Positions 51,110 through 58,858 of a DNA stretch of 64,000 nt are shown in pieces. The notes under the pieces were generated by a model. That model was not told the DNA's origin. It saw only the letters and a program-made list of their open reading frames with translations, and did no database searches. Position numbers and translations under genes: made by a program. Source of the DNA: Brevibacillus sp. SYP-B805 (lineage in GTDB: Bacteria; Bacillota; Bacilli; Brevibacillales; Brevibacillaceae). Position 1 is the first letter of the stretch. Every line of letters starts with the position of its first letter. The stretch covers positions 104,568 through 168,567 of the forward strand of contig NZ_JAALGD010000011.1 in NCBI RefSeq assembly GCF_011059135.1, written 5' to 3'.

Positions 51110-52859
51110 GCTTAATCAGCCCCTTAACCTGTGTATAAACTTCGTTTGGCAAGAACGGATTTCCGTCATATTTGAGCACAGTCTCGATCTTCTCGGCATA
51201 GCCGACATTCAGCTTGATCAGGTTGGCAATTTGGCCGGTCGCGTTGTTTTCCACCACGATCACTTTCTGTGCTTTTTCCACATAAGGTTTGAGAACCTCA
51301 GTCGGGAACGGATGAATCAGGCGGATTTGCGCATGATTCACTTTCACGCCTTCTTGTTCCAGTCGGGCTTTTGCTTCCTGGATCGTGCCGCCGGTCGAGT
51401 TCACGCCCACGATCAGAACATCGGCCTGGTCATGCGGCGCATCGAGCAGGACCGGATTCGGGAACTTCTTCACCAGCCCGTTCAGCTTTTTCAAGCGTTT
51501 ATCCATCTGCTGCTTGCGGTTTGCCGGGCTTTCCGAAGGACGGCCGGTTTGATCGTGCTCAACCCCGGTGACATGGTGGAGACCATATTTTTGACCCGGA
51601 ATCGGCCGGCTCGAAACGCCATCTTCCGTCACCTCGTAGCGCTTGAACAGGTCATTTTGCTCGCGCTCCGGCAGTTCCTGCCCGGTCAGCAGCTTGCCGC
51701 GGCGGATCTGGATACGGTTGTAGTCAAACGGCTCCACGGTCTGTTTCCCCAGGGAGAGGGTCAAATCGGTTGCCACAATGACCGGCACTTGATATTCTTC
51801 CGCGATATTGAACGCTTCGATCATGTCATAGAAGCACTCTTCCACGGTGCTGGGCGCCATGACCACTTTCGGGATTTCCCCGTGCGTACCATTGATCAGG
51901 GCGTTCAGGTCGGATTGCTCTTGTTTTGTCGGCAGACCTGTGGACGGACCGCCGCGCTGGGTATCCACAATCACCACAGGCGTTTCGGTCATACCGGCAA
52001 GGCCGATCGCCTCCATCATCAGGGAGAGACCAGGGCCGGCAGAAGCGGTCATCGTGCGCACGCCGCCGTAGTTTCCGCCGATCGCCATGGTGATCGCCGC
52101 GATTTCGTCTTCCGTCTGAATCACGGTTCCGCCGAATTTCGGCAGCTTTTTAATCAGATATTCCATGATTTCGGATGCAGGCGTAATCGGATAGGCCGGC
52201 ATGAAACGGCATCCCGCCGCCAAAGCGCCAAGGCCGATCGCGTCGTTCCCGATCATGAACAGACGCTTGCTGCCATCCGCTTTCTCCAATTGAAATTCCG
52301 GGAGTTGCCCACCCGTCAGGTTATTGACAAAATCGAAGCCTTGCTTGATGGCTTCCATGTTCTTTTCGACAACTTTTTCCCCTTTGCGCAGGAACATATC
52401 CTCCACGATATTGCGGAAGCTGTCGACTGGAATGCCAAGGATGGCAGCAGAGGCACCGATCGATACCATGTTTTTCATCAAGGAAGTACCCAGTTCTTCC
52501 GCGATTTGCGTCAACGGTACAGAGAGAAGACGTACCGGCTTCAAACCTTCCGGAAGCTTCGGGTTAAATTTCTCGTCGGCAATAATGATACCGCCTTCAC
52601 GAAGCTCATGCGCGTTTACATCAATGGTTTCCTGGTCAAACGCAACGAGGATGTCCAATACGTCCGATACGGCGCGCATCGGCTTTGTGCTCACGCGGAT
52701 CTTGTTGTTGGTGTGCCCACCTTTGATGCGGGAGGAAAAATGACGGTAGCTGTACAAATGATAGCCCATTCTGGCCATCGCGATCGAGAAGATCTCGCCC
52801 GTACTCTCGATACCCTCCCCTTGCTGTCCTCCAACTTTCCAAGAAAGTTGACTAATCAT
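51081..52859 (-). CDS. korA: 2-oxoacid:ferredoxin oxidoreductase, alpha subunit (gamma-alpha fusion)
   Basis: 592 aa. The gamma domain comes first (about 1-190; VGGQQGEGIESTGEIFS near 8, HFSSRIKGGHTNNKIR near 40), followed by the alpha pyrimidine-binding region (about 200-590; GNDAIGLGALAAGCRFMPAYPITPASEIM near 204 as landmark). This is the fused arrangement usual in aerobic Bacillales and Actinobacteria. It is preceded by a sigma-A promoter and a leader of about 135 bases. The substrate (2-oxoglutarate versus pyruvate) is inferred from the family. Confidence 0.93.
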   Translation of the reverse strand: MISQLSWKVGGQQGEGIESTGEIFSIAMARMGYHLYSYRHFSSRIKGGHTNNKIRVSTKPMRAVSDVLDILVAFDQETIDVNAHELREGGIIIADEKFNPKLPEGLKPVRLLSVPLTQIAEELGTSLMKNMVSIGASAAILGIPVDSFRNIVEDMFLRKGEKVVEKNMEAIKQGFDFVNNLTGGQLPEFQLEKADGSKRLFMIGNDAIGLGALAAGCRFMPAYPITPASEIMEYLIKKLPKFGGTVIQTEDEIAAITMAIGGNYGGVRTMTASAGPGLSLMMEAIGLAGMTETPVVIVDTQRGGPSTGLPTKQEQSDLNALINGTHGEIPKVVMAPSTVEECFYDMIEAFNIAEEYQVPVIVATDLTLSLGKQTVEPFDYNRIQIRRGKLLTGQELPEREQNDLFKRYEVTEDGVSSRPIPGQKYGLHHVTGVEHDQTGRPSESPANRKQQMDKRLKKLNGLVKKFPNPVLLDAPHDQADVLIVGVNSTGGTIQEAKARLEQEGVKVNHAQIRLIHPFPTEVLKPYVEKAQKVIVVENNATGQIANLIKLNVGYAEKIETVLKYDGNPFLPNEVYTQVKGLIKHGDYERIPQ

Positions 52860-53003
52860 CCAAATTCCACCCCTTCAGTGACTGTGAGAAACGTCCCACC
52901 CCGCTGCATCCTCTTGCGATCCTTGCGAATGTAAGCCAGAATGACGACCTTTCACGCGAGCGGTTTGCACGAGATGTGACGAAAATGTGCATAGGCTGTA
53001 CCA

Positions 53004-53032
53004 ATTGTAGTCCTGTCCTATCAAAATTGCAA
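53004..53032 (-). promoter_or_regulatory. sigma-A promoter of korAB
   Basis: On the minus strand TTGCAA (53027-53032) and TACAAT (53004-53009) are 17 bp apart. A weaker pair, TTGCGC-N16-TACAAT, lies at 53104-53131. Confidence 0.6.
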
Positions 53033-53109
53033 GTGCTTTTACTAAAATTACTTTTGGTCTGAATAAATAGATGAACTTGGTACATTAATGGTTTGTTACC
53101 TTTATTGTA

Positions 53110-53484
53110 GCACGTTTCGGAATACGCGCAACCTGTTTTCTGGCCGAATTTCTTCACCTCCGCCCCTCGACAGCGCTGCAGCAGGGCGTCGGTTAAGCGC
53201 GTGTTTTCCGGCTCGCGTCAGGCTGCCAAACGGCGTGGTTGTACCGTCAACATGGGAGCAGAATGGCGAGTAGCCCAACAAAGATGGCCTCCTTCTACAA
53301 ACAGAATAGCCCCTTTCCTCTGCTTTCATACACATTTTGCCACATCCTGCCGCGTGCAGGCGGGCATTCATTCCGCCCCCCACCTATTTCTTCCCCTTTT
53401 TCCAGATCGGGTAAACATACCTGCAGACGCTTGTCCTTCCGGGGAAAGATCCGGTGCTGCCAACGATGATCCCCGCCCCCCTTT
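53110..53484. other. gene-poor stretch between korA promoter region and spoVS
   Basis: About 375 bp. Open frames on both strands (for example 53201-53572 plus and 53102-53383 minus) lack ribosome-binding sites and show no protein-like sequence. No riboswitch consensus or strong hairpin was recognised. It might hold a small RNA, but I have no positive evidence. Confidence 0.4.
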
Positions 53485-53492
53485 TGGGCACG

Positions 53493-53524
53493 AAAAAAAC
53501 CTGTTCATTCAACGAACAAACAGG
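53493..53524 (-). terminator. terminator of spoVS
   Basis: On the minus strand CCTGTTTGTTC pairs with GAATGAACAGG (imperfect), followed by TTTTTTT, about 30 bases after the spoVS stop. Confidence 0.7.
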
Positions 53525-53551
53525 CTGGAAAATCGGTTGCAAAGATGCGGC

Positions 53552-53812
53552 TTATCTCGGCTCTACTATTAATTTAATCGCTGTGCGTTCTTCTCCATCT
53601 ATTACGATGTCGGTAAAGGCAGGGATGCAGATCAAGTCAACTCCACTGGGCGCTACGAATCCTCGTGCAATAGCTACGGCCTTCACAGCTTGGTTAAGTG
53701 CCCCAGCACCAATGGCTTGGATCTCGGCTGCTCCACGTTCACGGAGTACGCCTGCGAGGGCACCGGCAACGGAGTTGGGGTTAGACTTTGCTGAAACTTT
53801 TAATACCTCCAT
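53552..53812 (-). CDS. spoVS: stage V sporulation protein S
   Basis: 86 aa, almost invariant family: MEVLKVSAKSNPNSVAGALA at the start and GFVAPSGVDLICIPAFTDI in the second half. An Alba-like small protein that promotes dehydration and coat assembly in Bacillus. The ATG at 53812 is set by GGGAGGTTC. A sigma-H-type promoter lies upstream, overlapping the ymdB terminator, which agrees with sigma-H control of spoVS in Bacillus. Confidence 0.97.
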   Translation of the reverse strand: MEVLKVSAKSNPNSVAGALAGVLRERGAAEIQAIGAGALNQAVKAVAIARGFVAPSGVDLICIPAFTDIVIDGEERTAIKLIVEPR

Positions 53813-53858
53813 CCTTTTGAACCTCCCGTCTGATAGGAATACAATCATTATTAGAATG

Positions 53859-53887
53859 ATATTCGAATAGCCCCTAAAAATTCCTGC
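53859..53887 (-). promoter_or_regulatory. sigma-H-like promoter of spoVS
   Basis: On the minus strand GCAGGAATT (matches RNAGGAWWW), 11 bases, then TTCGAATAT (matches RNNGAATWW except the first base). Its -35 half is also the 3' arm of the ymdB terminator. Confidence 0.6.
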
Positions 53888-53900
53888 AACCGCACAGGAA
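53875..53900 (-). terminator. terminator of ymdB
   Basis: On the minus strand TTCCTG and CAGGAA form the stem, followed by TTTTTAGG, about 30 bases after the ymdB stop. Confidence 0.6.
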
Positions 53901-53928
53901 AAATTCGCAAAATTCCGATCTAAGCATA

Positions 53929-54723
53929 TTATTCCATATAAGGATGCTCCGCGTCAATTCTGATTCGCTGGATGTGCGCCGTTTTGCCGGTTGTCCTGTC
54001 CAAGGTGATCAATACGGCATTGAGCTGGGTCGGTCCCCCTGCCACCTCGAAACGAACCGGCAGCTGCGTCAGGAATCGCTTGATCACCGTCTCCCGCTCC
54101 ATCCCCAGGATGCCGTCCGATGGCCCGCACATGCCGACATCCGTCAGGTACCCGGTTCCCTGCGGCAAAATGCGTTCGTCCCCCGTCTGCACATGGGTGT
54201 GAGTTCCGACCAGGGCGCTGATGCGGCCGTCCAGATACCATGCCAACGCCTGCTTCTCCGAGGTGGCTTCGGCATGAAAATCAACGAAGATGTATTTGGT
54301 TCTCTTCCGGGCTTGTTCCACCAGCTGATCGGCGGCCGCAAACGGGCAATCAAGCGGTGGCAGGAACGCGCGGCCCTGGAGGTTGATGATCGCCAGCTCC
54401 CCTTCCGGCTGTTTTACATACGTGATGCCGTTCCCCGGCGTTCCCGGCGGGAAGTTGGCCGGACGAATCACGCGTTCTTCCTCCTCGATAAAATCGAATA
54501 TTTCCTTGTTGTCCCACGTGTGGTTCCCCAGCGTGATGGCCTGAATCCCAGCTTCCATCAGCTCCTTCGCGATCTTTTGGGTGATGCCTTTTCCGTTGGC
54601 GGAATTCTCCCCGTTGGCGACGATAAACGTGGGTTGGTACTTCCGTTTCAGGCGCGGCAAATACTCCTTCACGATTTCTCTGCCGGGTGCCCCGACAATA
54701 TCTCCGATAAACAGCAGCTTCAT
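53929..54723 (-). CDS. ymdB: YmdB, metallophosphoesterase (TIGR00282 family)
   Basis: 264 aa. Metal-binding motifs in order: FIGDIVG near 6, NGENSANGKG near 38, GNHTWDNKE near 65, DFHAEATSEKQA near 147, GTHTHVQTGDERIL near 173. In Bacillus YmdB hydrolyses 2',3'-cyclic nucleotides and is a global regulator of biofilm and nanotube genes. The start at 54723 is set by AGAGGTGAG. It follows rny, as in Bacillus. Confidence 0.95.
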   Translation of the reverse strand: MKLLFIGDIVGAPGREIVKEYLPRLKRKYQPTFIVANGENSANGKGITQKIAKELMEAGIQAITLGNHTWDNKEIFDFIEEEERVIRPANFPPGTPGNGITYVKQPEGELAIINLQGRAFLPPLDCPFAAADQLVEQARKRTKYIFVDFHAEATSEKQALAWYLDGRISALVGTHTHVQTGDERILPQGTGYLTDVGMCGPSDGILGMERETVIKRFLTQLPVRFEVAGGPTQLNAVLITLDRTTGKTAHIQRIRIDAEHPYME

Positions 54724-54765
54724 CAGTCTCACCTCTGACCTTCAGTATACACGGATTTTGACCCA

Positions 54766-54801
54766 ATAAAAATAAAGCGGGCAAACGCACCGCTTTATTT
54801 T
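54766..54801 (-). terminator. terminator of rny
   Basis: On the minus strand AAAATAAAGCGG and CCGCTTTATTTT pair over 12 bases, with TTTTTATT after. Its 5' arm contains the rny stop codon. Confidence 0.75.
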
Positions 54802-56348
54802 GCATATTCGACTGCCCTTGTTTCACGGATGACGGTAACTTTAATATGCCCTGGGTAGTCGAGTTCGTTTTCGATTCGCTTGGTGATTTCCCGTGCGAGA
54901 CGGACTGCTTCGGCATCGTCGACTTTCTCCGGTTGAACCATCACGCGGATCTCGCGTCCGGCTTGAATCGCATAAGATTTCTCCACGCCTTCAAACGACT
55001 CGGAAATCTCCTCAAGCTTCTCCAGACGCTTGATGTAGGTTTCCAGCGTTTCACGGCGGGCGCCGGGACGAGCGGCCGACAATGCATCTGCCGCACCAAC
55101 CAGCATGGCGATCACGGAAGTTGGCTCCGTATCCCCGTGGTGGGAGGCAATACTGTTAATCACTACTGGGTGCTCATTGTATTTCTTCGCTAATTCTACG
55201 CCGATTTCCACATGCGAGCCTTCCACTTCGTGGTCAATCGCTTTCCCGATATCATGCAGAAGGCCTGCGCGTTTGGCCAATTTCACGTCCTCTTTCATTT
55301 CGGCGGCCATCAGACCGGCGAGATGAGCCACTTCCATCGAGTGCTTGAGTACGTTCTGGCCGTAACTGGTGCGATAGCGCAAACGTCCCAGAATCTTGAT
55401 CAGGTCAGGATGCAGGCCGTGAACATCTGTTTCGAAGGTAGCTTGTTCTCCGTATTCACGGATGCGTTCATCCACTTCACGGCGCGCTTTTTCCACCATC
55501 TCTTCAATGCGTGCCGGGTGAATGCGGCCATCCGCCACCAGCTTATCCAGTGCCGTTTTGGCAATCTCCCGGCGAATCGGATCGAAGCCGGAGAGGATCA
55601 CCGCCTCCGGTGTATCATCGATGATCAGATCAATACCCGTCAGCGTCTCCAACGCGCGAATGTTGCGTCCTTCACGGCCGATGATGCGGCCTTTCATCTC
55701 ATCGTTCGGCAGGCTGACAACGGAAACGGTGGTTTCCGCCACGTGATCCGCCGCACAGCGCTGGATCGCGGTCGTAATGATCTCCCGCGCTTTTTTGTCG
55801 GCTTCTTCTTTCGCCTGCGTTTCGATCTCCTTGATCATGATCGCCATCTCATGACGCACCTCGTTTTCCACATTGGAGAGGATGATGCCCTTCGCCTCCT
55901 CCTGTGTCAAACCGGAGATACGCTCCAATTCGGCAACCTGCTCTTTATATAATTGCTCCACCTTGCTTTGCAGTTCGGCAACGGCCCTGTCGCGTTCGTT
56001 GAGCTCGCTTTCCCTGCGTTCCAGCTGTTCCAGCTTACGGTCCAGCGTCTCTTCCTTCTGCAGAATGCGGCGCTCCTGGCGCTGAATTTCATTGCGCCGT
56101 TCACGCAGCTCGTTTTCCGCTTCGGAACGAAGCTTGAAGGCTTCATCCTTGGCCTCAAGGATTTTTTCCTTCTTGACAGCCTCCGCCTCGCGGTGCGCTT
56201 CCTCCACGATCTGTTTGGCCGCGGTTTCCGCGCTGGAGATCTTCGCTTCCGCAATCGATTTGCGCAGCAGATAGCCGATGCCAAATCCCACAGCCAGCAT
56301 GACGAGCAATAAGAGGATCACAATCGGATTTGCAAAAATTGCACTCAT
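54795..56348 (-). CDS. rny: ribonuclease Y
   Basis: 517 aa. N-terminal membrane helix (about 8-28), long coiled coil (about 30-190), KH domain with [15 protein letters not shown] near 212, and HD domain with [15 protein letters not shown] near 355. The membrane-bound endonuclease starts mRNA decay in Bacillales, modulated by the RicA-F-T complex. The ATG at 56348 is used; AAGGAGGTGA is 14 bases away but a second AGGT lies at 7. The long leader carries two hairpins, one of them a terminator. Confidence 0.97.
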   Translation of the reverse strand: MSAIFANPIVILLLLVMLAVGFGIGYLLRKSIAEAKISSAETAAKQIVEEAHREAEAVKKEKILEAKDEAFKLRSEAENELRERRNEIQRQERRILQKEETLDRKLEQLERRESELNERDRAVAELQSKVEQLYKEQVAELERISGLTQEEAKGIILSNVENEVRHEMAIMIKEIETQAKEEADKKAREIITTAIQRCAADHVAETTVSVVSLPNDEMKGRIIGREGRNIRALETLTGIDLIIDDTPEAVILSGFDPIRREIAKTALDKLVADGRIHPARIEEMVEKARREVDERIREYGEQATFETDVHGLHPDLIKILGRLRYRTSYGQNVLKHSMEVAHLAGLMAAEMKEDVKLAKRAGLLHDIGKAIDHEVEGSHVEIGVELAKKYNEHPVVINSIASHHGDTEPTSVIAMLVGAADALSAARPGARRETLETYIKRLEKLEEISESFEGVEKSYAIQAGREIRVMVQPEKVDDAEAVRLAREITKRIENELDYPGHIKVTVIRETRAVEYAK

Positions 56349-56503
56349 GACGTTTACCTGATTCACCTCCTTCTGTTGCGACATCTCCCCACTTTCCAAG
56401 CATTCGTTATCCTGATCATATACTGCCGATGCCGCTTGTCCCAAAGGACAGAGGCATCAGCAGACAGCATCGCGGCATCCTATCCGTTCGGAAATGGGAG
56501 CCT

Positions 56504-56530
56504 AAAAAACAAGACCGATTCAACTCGGTC
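56504..56530 (-). terminator. terminator-like hairpin inside the rny leader
   Basis: On the minus strand GACCGA-GTTGAA-TCGGTC is followed by TTGTTTTTT. It lies downstream of the predicted rny promoter and about 155 bases upstream of the start codon, so it could attenuate rny rather than end recX. Confidence 0.6.
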
Positions 56531-56538
56531 CGCTGAAT

Positions 56539-56558
56539 CCGTACGGAAAGTCGTACGG
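56539..56558 (-). promoter_or_regulatory. upstream leader hairpin of rny
   Basis: CCGTACG and CGTACGG form a perfect 7-bp stem with a 6-nt loop, extended by CTGAA/TTCAG beyond an internal loop. It stands immediately before the leader terminator. Confidence 0.55.
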
Positions 56559-56634
56559 TTGTTCAGTTTTTCCATTTGCGAATTAGCGATAGAAATAGGG
56601 AAAACTGTATGAAACACCACGTAAATACAAACCT

Positions 56635-56664
56635 ATTTTATTATTTGCGAACAAGAGTTGTCAA
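56635..56664 (-). promoter_or_regulatory. sigma-A promoter of rny
   Basis: On the minus strand TTGACA (56659-56664) and TAAAAT (56635-56640) are 18 bp apart. A partial LexA-like sequence (CGAACAAGAGTTGT, 11 of 14) overlaps the -35/spacer. Confidence 0.6.
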
Positions 56665-56679
56665 GAAGCATGGTGGCGC

Positions 56680-57330
56680 TTACGGGTCGTCCACGCTTCC
56701 GCCGGCGCGCCACTCGCTGCGCAGCTGGCTGATCACCGACGAGGAAAAGCCGTTTCTTGCCAGCAGCATCAGCAATTTTCGTTCCGCCGCCGCGTCGATC
56801 GGGCCGCCGGCTCCCCGCAGCCGCTTTGCCGCCAATTTGCGCGCCGCCTCCAGTTCGTCGTCCCGCGATACTTCCCGCAGAGCCGCATCGATGATGTCGG
56901 CCGCCACCCCTTTCATCTGCAGCTCCCTTTTTACGGCATACAGACTGCGTGCCTTCAGCCTCATCCGCTCGCGCACCCACTGCCGCGCGAACGCTTCGTC
57001 ATCGATGTATCCCTGCGACTCGCAGCGCCGCCTGATCTCCCTTGCCGTCTCGGCATCATGTCCCTTTTCGGCGAGATAGCGTTCGAGCTGAGCGGCGGTG
57101 CGCGGCCGGATTCCCACATAGCGCAGGGCCAGCAGATACGCTTTGTTCCGTTCTTCCTCCTCCAGGATTTCCGCGAACGCTTCCCGATCCAGCTCCGTTC
57201 CTTTCAGGAGACGGTATTTGACGAGAATATCCTCATGGACGGAAAAGGCAAACTGATCATCGACATAGACATGATAGCGCCGCTTGTTTTTGCCATCCTG
57301 CTGCACCGCGGTTATCCGGCCGCTTCTCAT
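56680..57330 (-). CDS. recX: RecX, regulator of RecA
   Basis: 216 aa. Three-helix RecX repeats: RNKAYLLALRYVGIRPRTAAQLERYL near 62 as landmark, SQGYIDDEAFARQWVRERMRL near 108, and LARNGFSSSVISQLRSEW near the end. RecX modulates RecA filaments. The ATG at 57330 is set by AGGGAGGGAAG. It lies downstream of recA beyond the recA terminator and repeat R3, so it may be expressed by read-through. Confidence 0.92.
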   Translation of the reverse strand: MRSGRITAVQQDGKNKRRYHVYVDDQFAFSVHEDILVKYRLLKGTELDREAFAEILEEEERNKAYLLALRYVGIRPRTAAQLERYLAEKGHDAETAREIRRRCESQGYIDDEAFARQWVRERMRLKARSLYAVKRELQMKGVAADIIDAALREVSRDDELEAARKLAAKRLRGAGGPIDAAAERKLLMLLARNGFSSSVISQLRSEWRAGGSVDDP

Positions 57331-57393
57331 CCGCTTCCCTCCCTGTCTGCCACCGCCCGGCGTCAGCGCTCTCCCTGGCGAACGGGCCGATCC

Positions 57394-57423
57394 AAAAATC
57401 ACAGCCTGTCTGTTGGACAGGCT
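57394..57423 (-). terminator. terminator of recA, after repeat R3
   Basis: On the minus strand AGCCTGTC and GACAGGCT form a perfect 8-bp stem with a CAACA loop, followed by GTGATTTTTGG. It is separated from the recA stop by R3. Confidence 0.8.
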
Positions 57424-57524
57424 GGCAGTGTAGAGACAAAATACGTCCCATCATGGGGAATGGTTCCTGCTCGCTCTCTTGACGACCCGCGAGGAGCTCG
57501 CCCGGCCCCATCGCCCATGCCTCT
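57424..57524 (-). repeat. R3: internally deleted copy of the terminator-associated repeat
   Basis: About 100 bp. It keeps both outer arms (in the plus strand, CATGGGGAATGGTTCCTGCT through GACGACCCGCGAGG, then AGCTCGCCCGGCCCCATCGC and CCATG) but lacks the roughly 130-bp centre, so the inverted ends now nearly abut. It occupies the 3' untranslated region of recA, between the stop codon and the terminator. Confidence 0.8.
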
Positions 57525-57527
57525 ATC

Positions 57528-58586
57528 TCATTCAAAATCAAAAGCCGGTTCTTCGTCCTGCTCCGGATCAATAACCGCCTCTCCGGATGGAATCGAATGC
57601 GGGTTCAAACTGAAATATTCGCGCACTTTCTCTTCGATCTGTCTGGCAATCTCCGGATTTTCTTTCAGGAAGAGCTTGGCATTTTCCCGGCCTTGGCCAA
57701 GGCGCTCATCGTTAAACGAGTACCATGCACCGCTCTTGGAGATGATGTCTATTTCCGCTCCGATATCAAGGATGCTGCCTTCCCTGGAGATCCCTTCGCC
57801 ATACATGATGTCCACCTCCGCAGTCTTGAACGGCGGAGCCACCTTGTTCTTCACGACCTTGATCTTTGTCTTGCTGCCGACAACATCGTTGCCCACCTTG
57901 ATGGATTCCGCCTTGCGCACATCGAGGCGGATGCTGGCATAGAACTTCAGCGCACGTCCACCGGGAGTGGTCTCCGGATTGCCGAACATCACGCCCACTT
58001 TTTCACGCAATTGGTTGATAAAGATCGCGATCGTCTTGGACTTGTTGATGGCGCCGGACAGCTTGCGGAGCGCCTGCGACATCAGGCGGGCCTGCAGCCC
58101 CACGTGCGAATCGCCCATTTCACCTTCGATCTCCGCCTTCGGCACCAGCGCGGCAACCGAGTCTACCACGATGATGTCAACCGCGCCGGAACGCACCAGC
58201 GCTTCGGCAATCTCCAGCGCCTGCTCCCCTGTATCGGGCTGGGAGAGCAGCAATTCTTCGATATTGACGCCAAGCTTGGACGCATAAACCGGATCGAGTG
58301 CATGTTCGGCATCGATAAACGCCGCCTGTCCGCCCTGCTTTTGGACCTCGGCGATTGCGTGCAGCGCCACGGTCGTTTTACCGGACGACTCCGGACCGAA
58401 GATCTCGATAATCCGGCCGCGCGGAAAACCGCCCACGCCCAGTGCGATATCCAGAGCCAACGCACCGCTGGAAACGGTGGAAACCTGCACGTTGGCAATA
58501 TCCCCCAGTTTCATGATGGAACCTTTTCCAAATTGTTTCTCTATTTGGCGCAATGCACTTTCCAAAGCAGCGCGACGATCAGACAC
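57528..58586 (-). CDS. recA: RecA recombinase
   Basis: 352 aa. Walker [10 protein letters not shown] (64-72), L2-region [19 protein letters not shown] near 195, acidic C-terminus [13 protein letters not shown]. Strand exchange and LexA co-protease. The start is GTG at 58586 with AAAGGGAG upstream. A LexA box and a sigma-A promoter precede it, and repeat R3 lies in its 3' UTR. Confidence 0.98.
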   Translation of the reverse strand: MSDRRAALESALRQIEKQFGKGSIMKLGDIANVQVSTVSSGALALDIALGVGGFPRGRIIEIFGPESSGKTTVALHAIAEVQKQGGQAAFIDAEHALDPVYASKLGVNIEELLLSQPDTGEQALEIAEALVRSGAVDIIVVDSVAALVPKAEIEGEMGDSHVGLQARLMSQALRKLSGAINKSKTIAIFINQLREKVGVMFGNPETTPGGRALKFYASIRLDVRKAESIKVGNDVVGSKTKIKVVKNKVAPPFKTAEVDIMYGEGISREGSILDIGAEIDIISKSGAWYSFNDERLGQGRENAKLFLKENPEIARQIEEKVREYFSLNPHSIPSGEAVIDPEQDEEPAFDFE

Positions 58587-58626
58587 AGTGACACTCCCTT
58601 TCGGATACGTTTCCTTTCATGTACTC

Positions 58627-58656
58627 ATCATACATCGAGACAGAAGCATTTGCCAA
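58627..58656 (-). promoter_or_regulatory. sigma-A promoter of recA
   Basis: On the minus strand TTGGCA (58651-58656) and TATGAT (58627-58632) are 18 bp apart, with a LexA box 11 bases upstream of the -35. Confidence 0.7.
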
Positions 58657-58666
58657 GTATTTTTTG

Positions 58667-58680
58667 CGAACAAATATTCG
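58667..58680. promoter_or_regulatory. LexA box of recA
   Basis: CGAACAAATATTCG matches CGAACRNRYGTTYG at 13 of 14 positions. Confidence 0.88.
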
Positions 58681-58688
58681 TATGAAAA

Positions 58689-58772
58689 CCCCGCCGACTT
58701 AAGCTGACGCTCCACCCACTCGGCGATAGCTTTCGCTACGCCGAGTGGGGTCCCTTGCTGGTGTCGGCGGGG
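58689..58772. repeat. B2: nested GC-rich hairpin repeat upstream of recA
   Basis: An outer perfect 10-bp stem CCCCGCCGAC/GTCGGCGGGG (58689-58698, 58763-58772) encloses an inner 15-bp stem CCCACTCGGCG-TAGC / GCTA-CGCCGAGTGGG (58715-58749, one bulged A) with loop TTTC. The segment AAGCTGACGCTCCACCC between them is shared with B1. It lies between the DEAD-box helicase gene and the recA LexA box. Confidence 0.75.
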
Positions 58773-58814
58773 GCCCCTCAACCTTGCTTCGAAACTTTGT
58801 TGCTTATCAAGAGA

Positions 58815-58851
58815 CCCGCCCGGCCGTAGCATCGGCTACGCCGGACGGGCC
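58815..58851. repeat. GC-rich hairpin after the helicase gene (REP-like family)
   Basis: CCCGCCCGGC-CGTAGC and GCTACG-CCGGACGGGC pair with two bulges around ATCG, just after the helicase stop at 58859. There is no T-tract. The apex GTAGC...GCTACGCC matches those of B2 and 14084-14114. It probably acts as the helicase gene's 3' hairpin. Confidence 0.5.
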
Positions 58852-58858
58852 GTGTGCT

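Noticed and set aside
51075..52934. 619-aa plus-strand open frame, and a 557-aa one at 58745-60418
   Set aside because: Antisense shadows of korA and of the DEAD-box helicase gene.
52852..53157. 101-aa minus-strand frame in the korA leader
   Set aside because: Low-quality composition and it covers the likely korAB promoter.
53110..53484. Riboswitch or T-box in the long gap before korA
   Set aside because: No T-box, SAM, TPP, cobalamin, glycine or c-di-GMP consensus could be recognised on either strand.
56645..56665. LexA box in the rny promoter
   Set aside because: CGAACAAGAGTTGT has three mismatches to the consensus and rny is not a known SOS gene; noted only as a weak resemblance.
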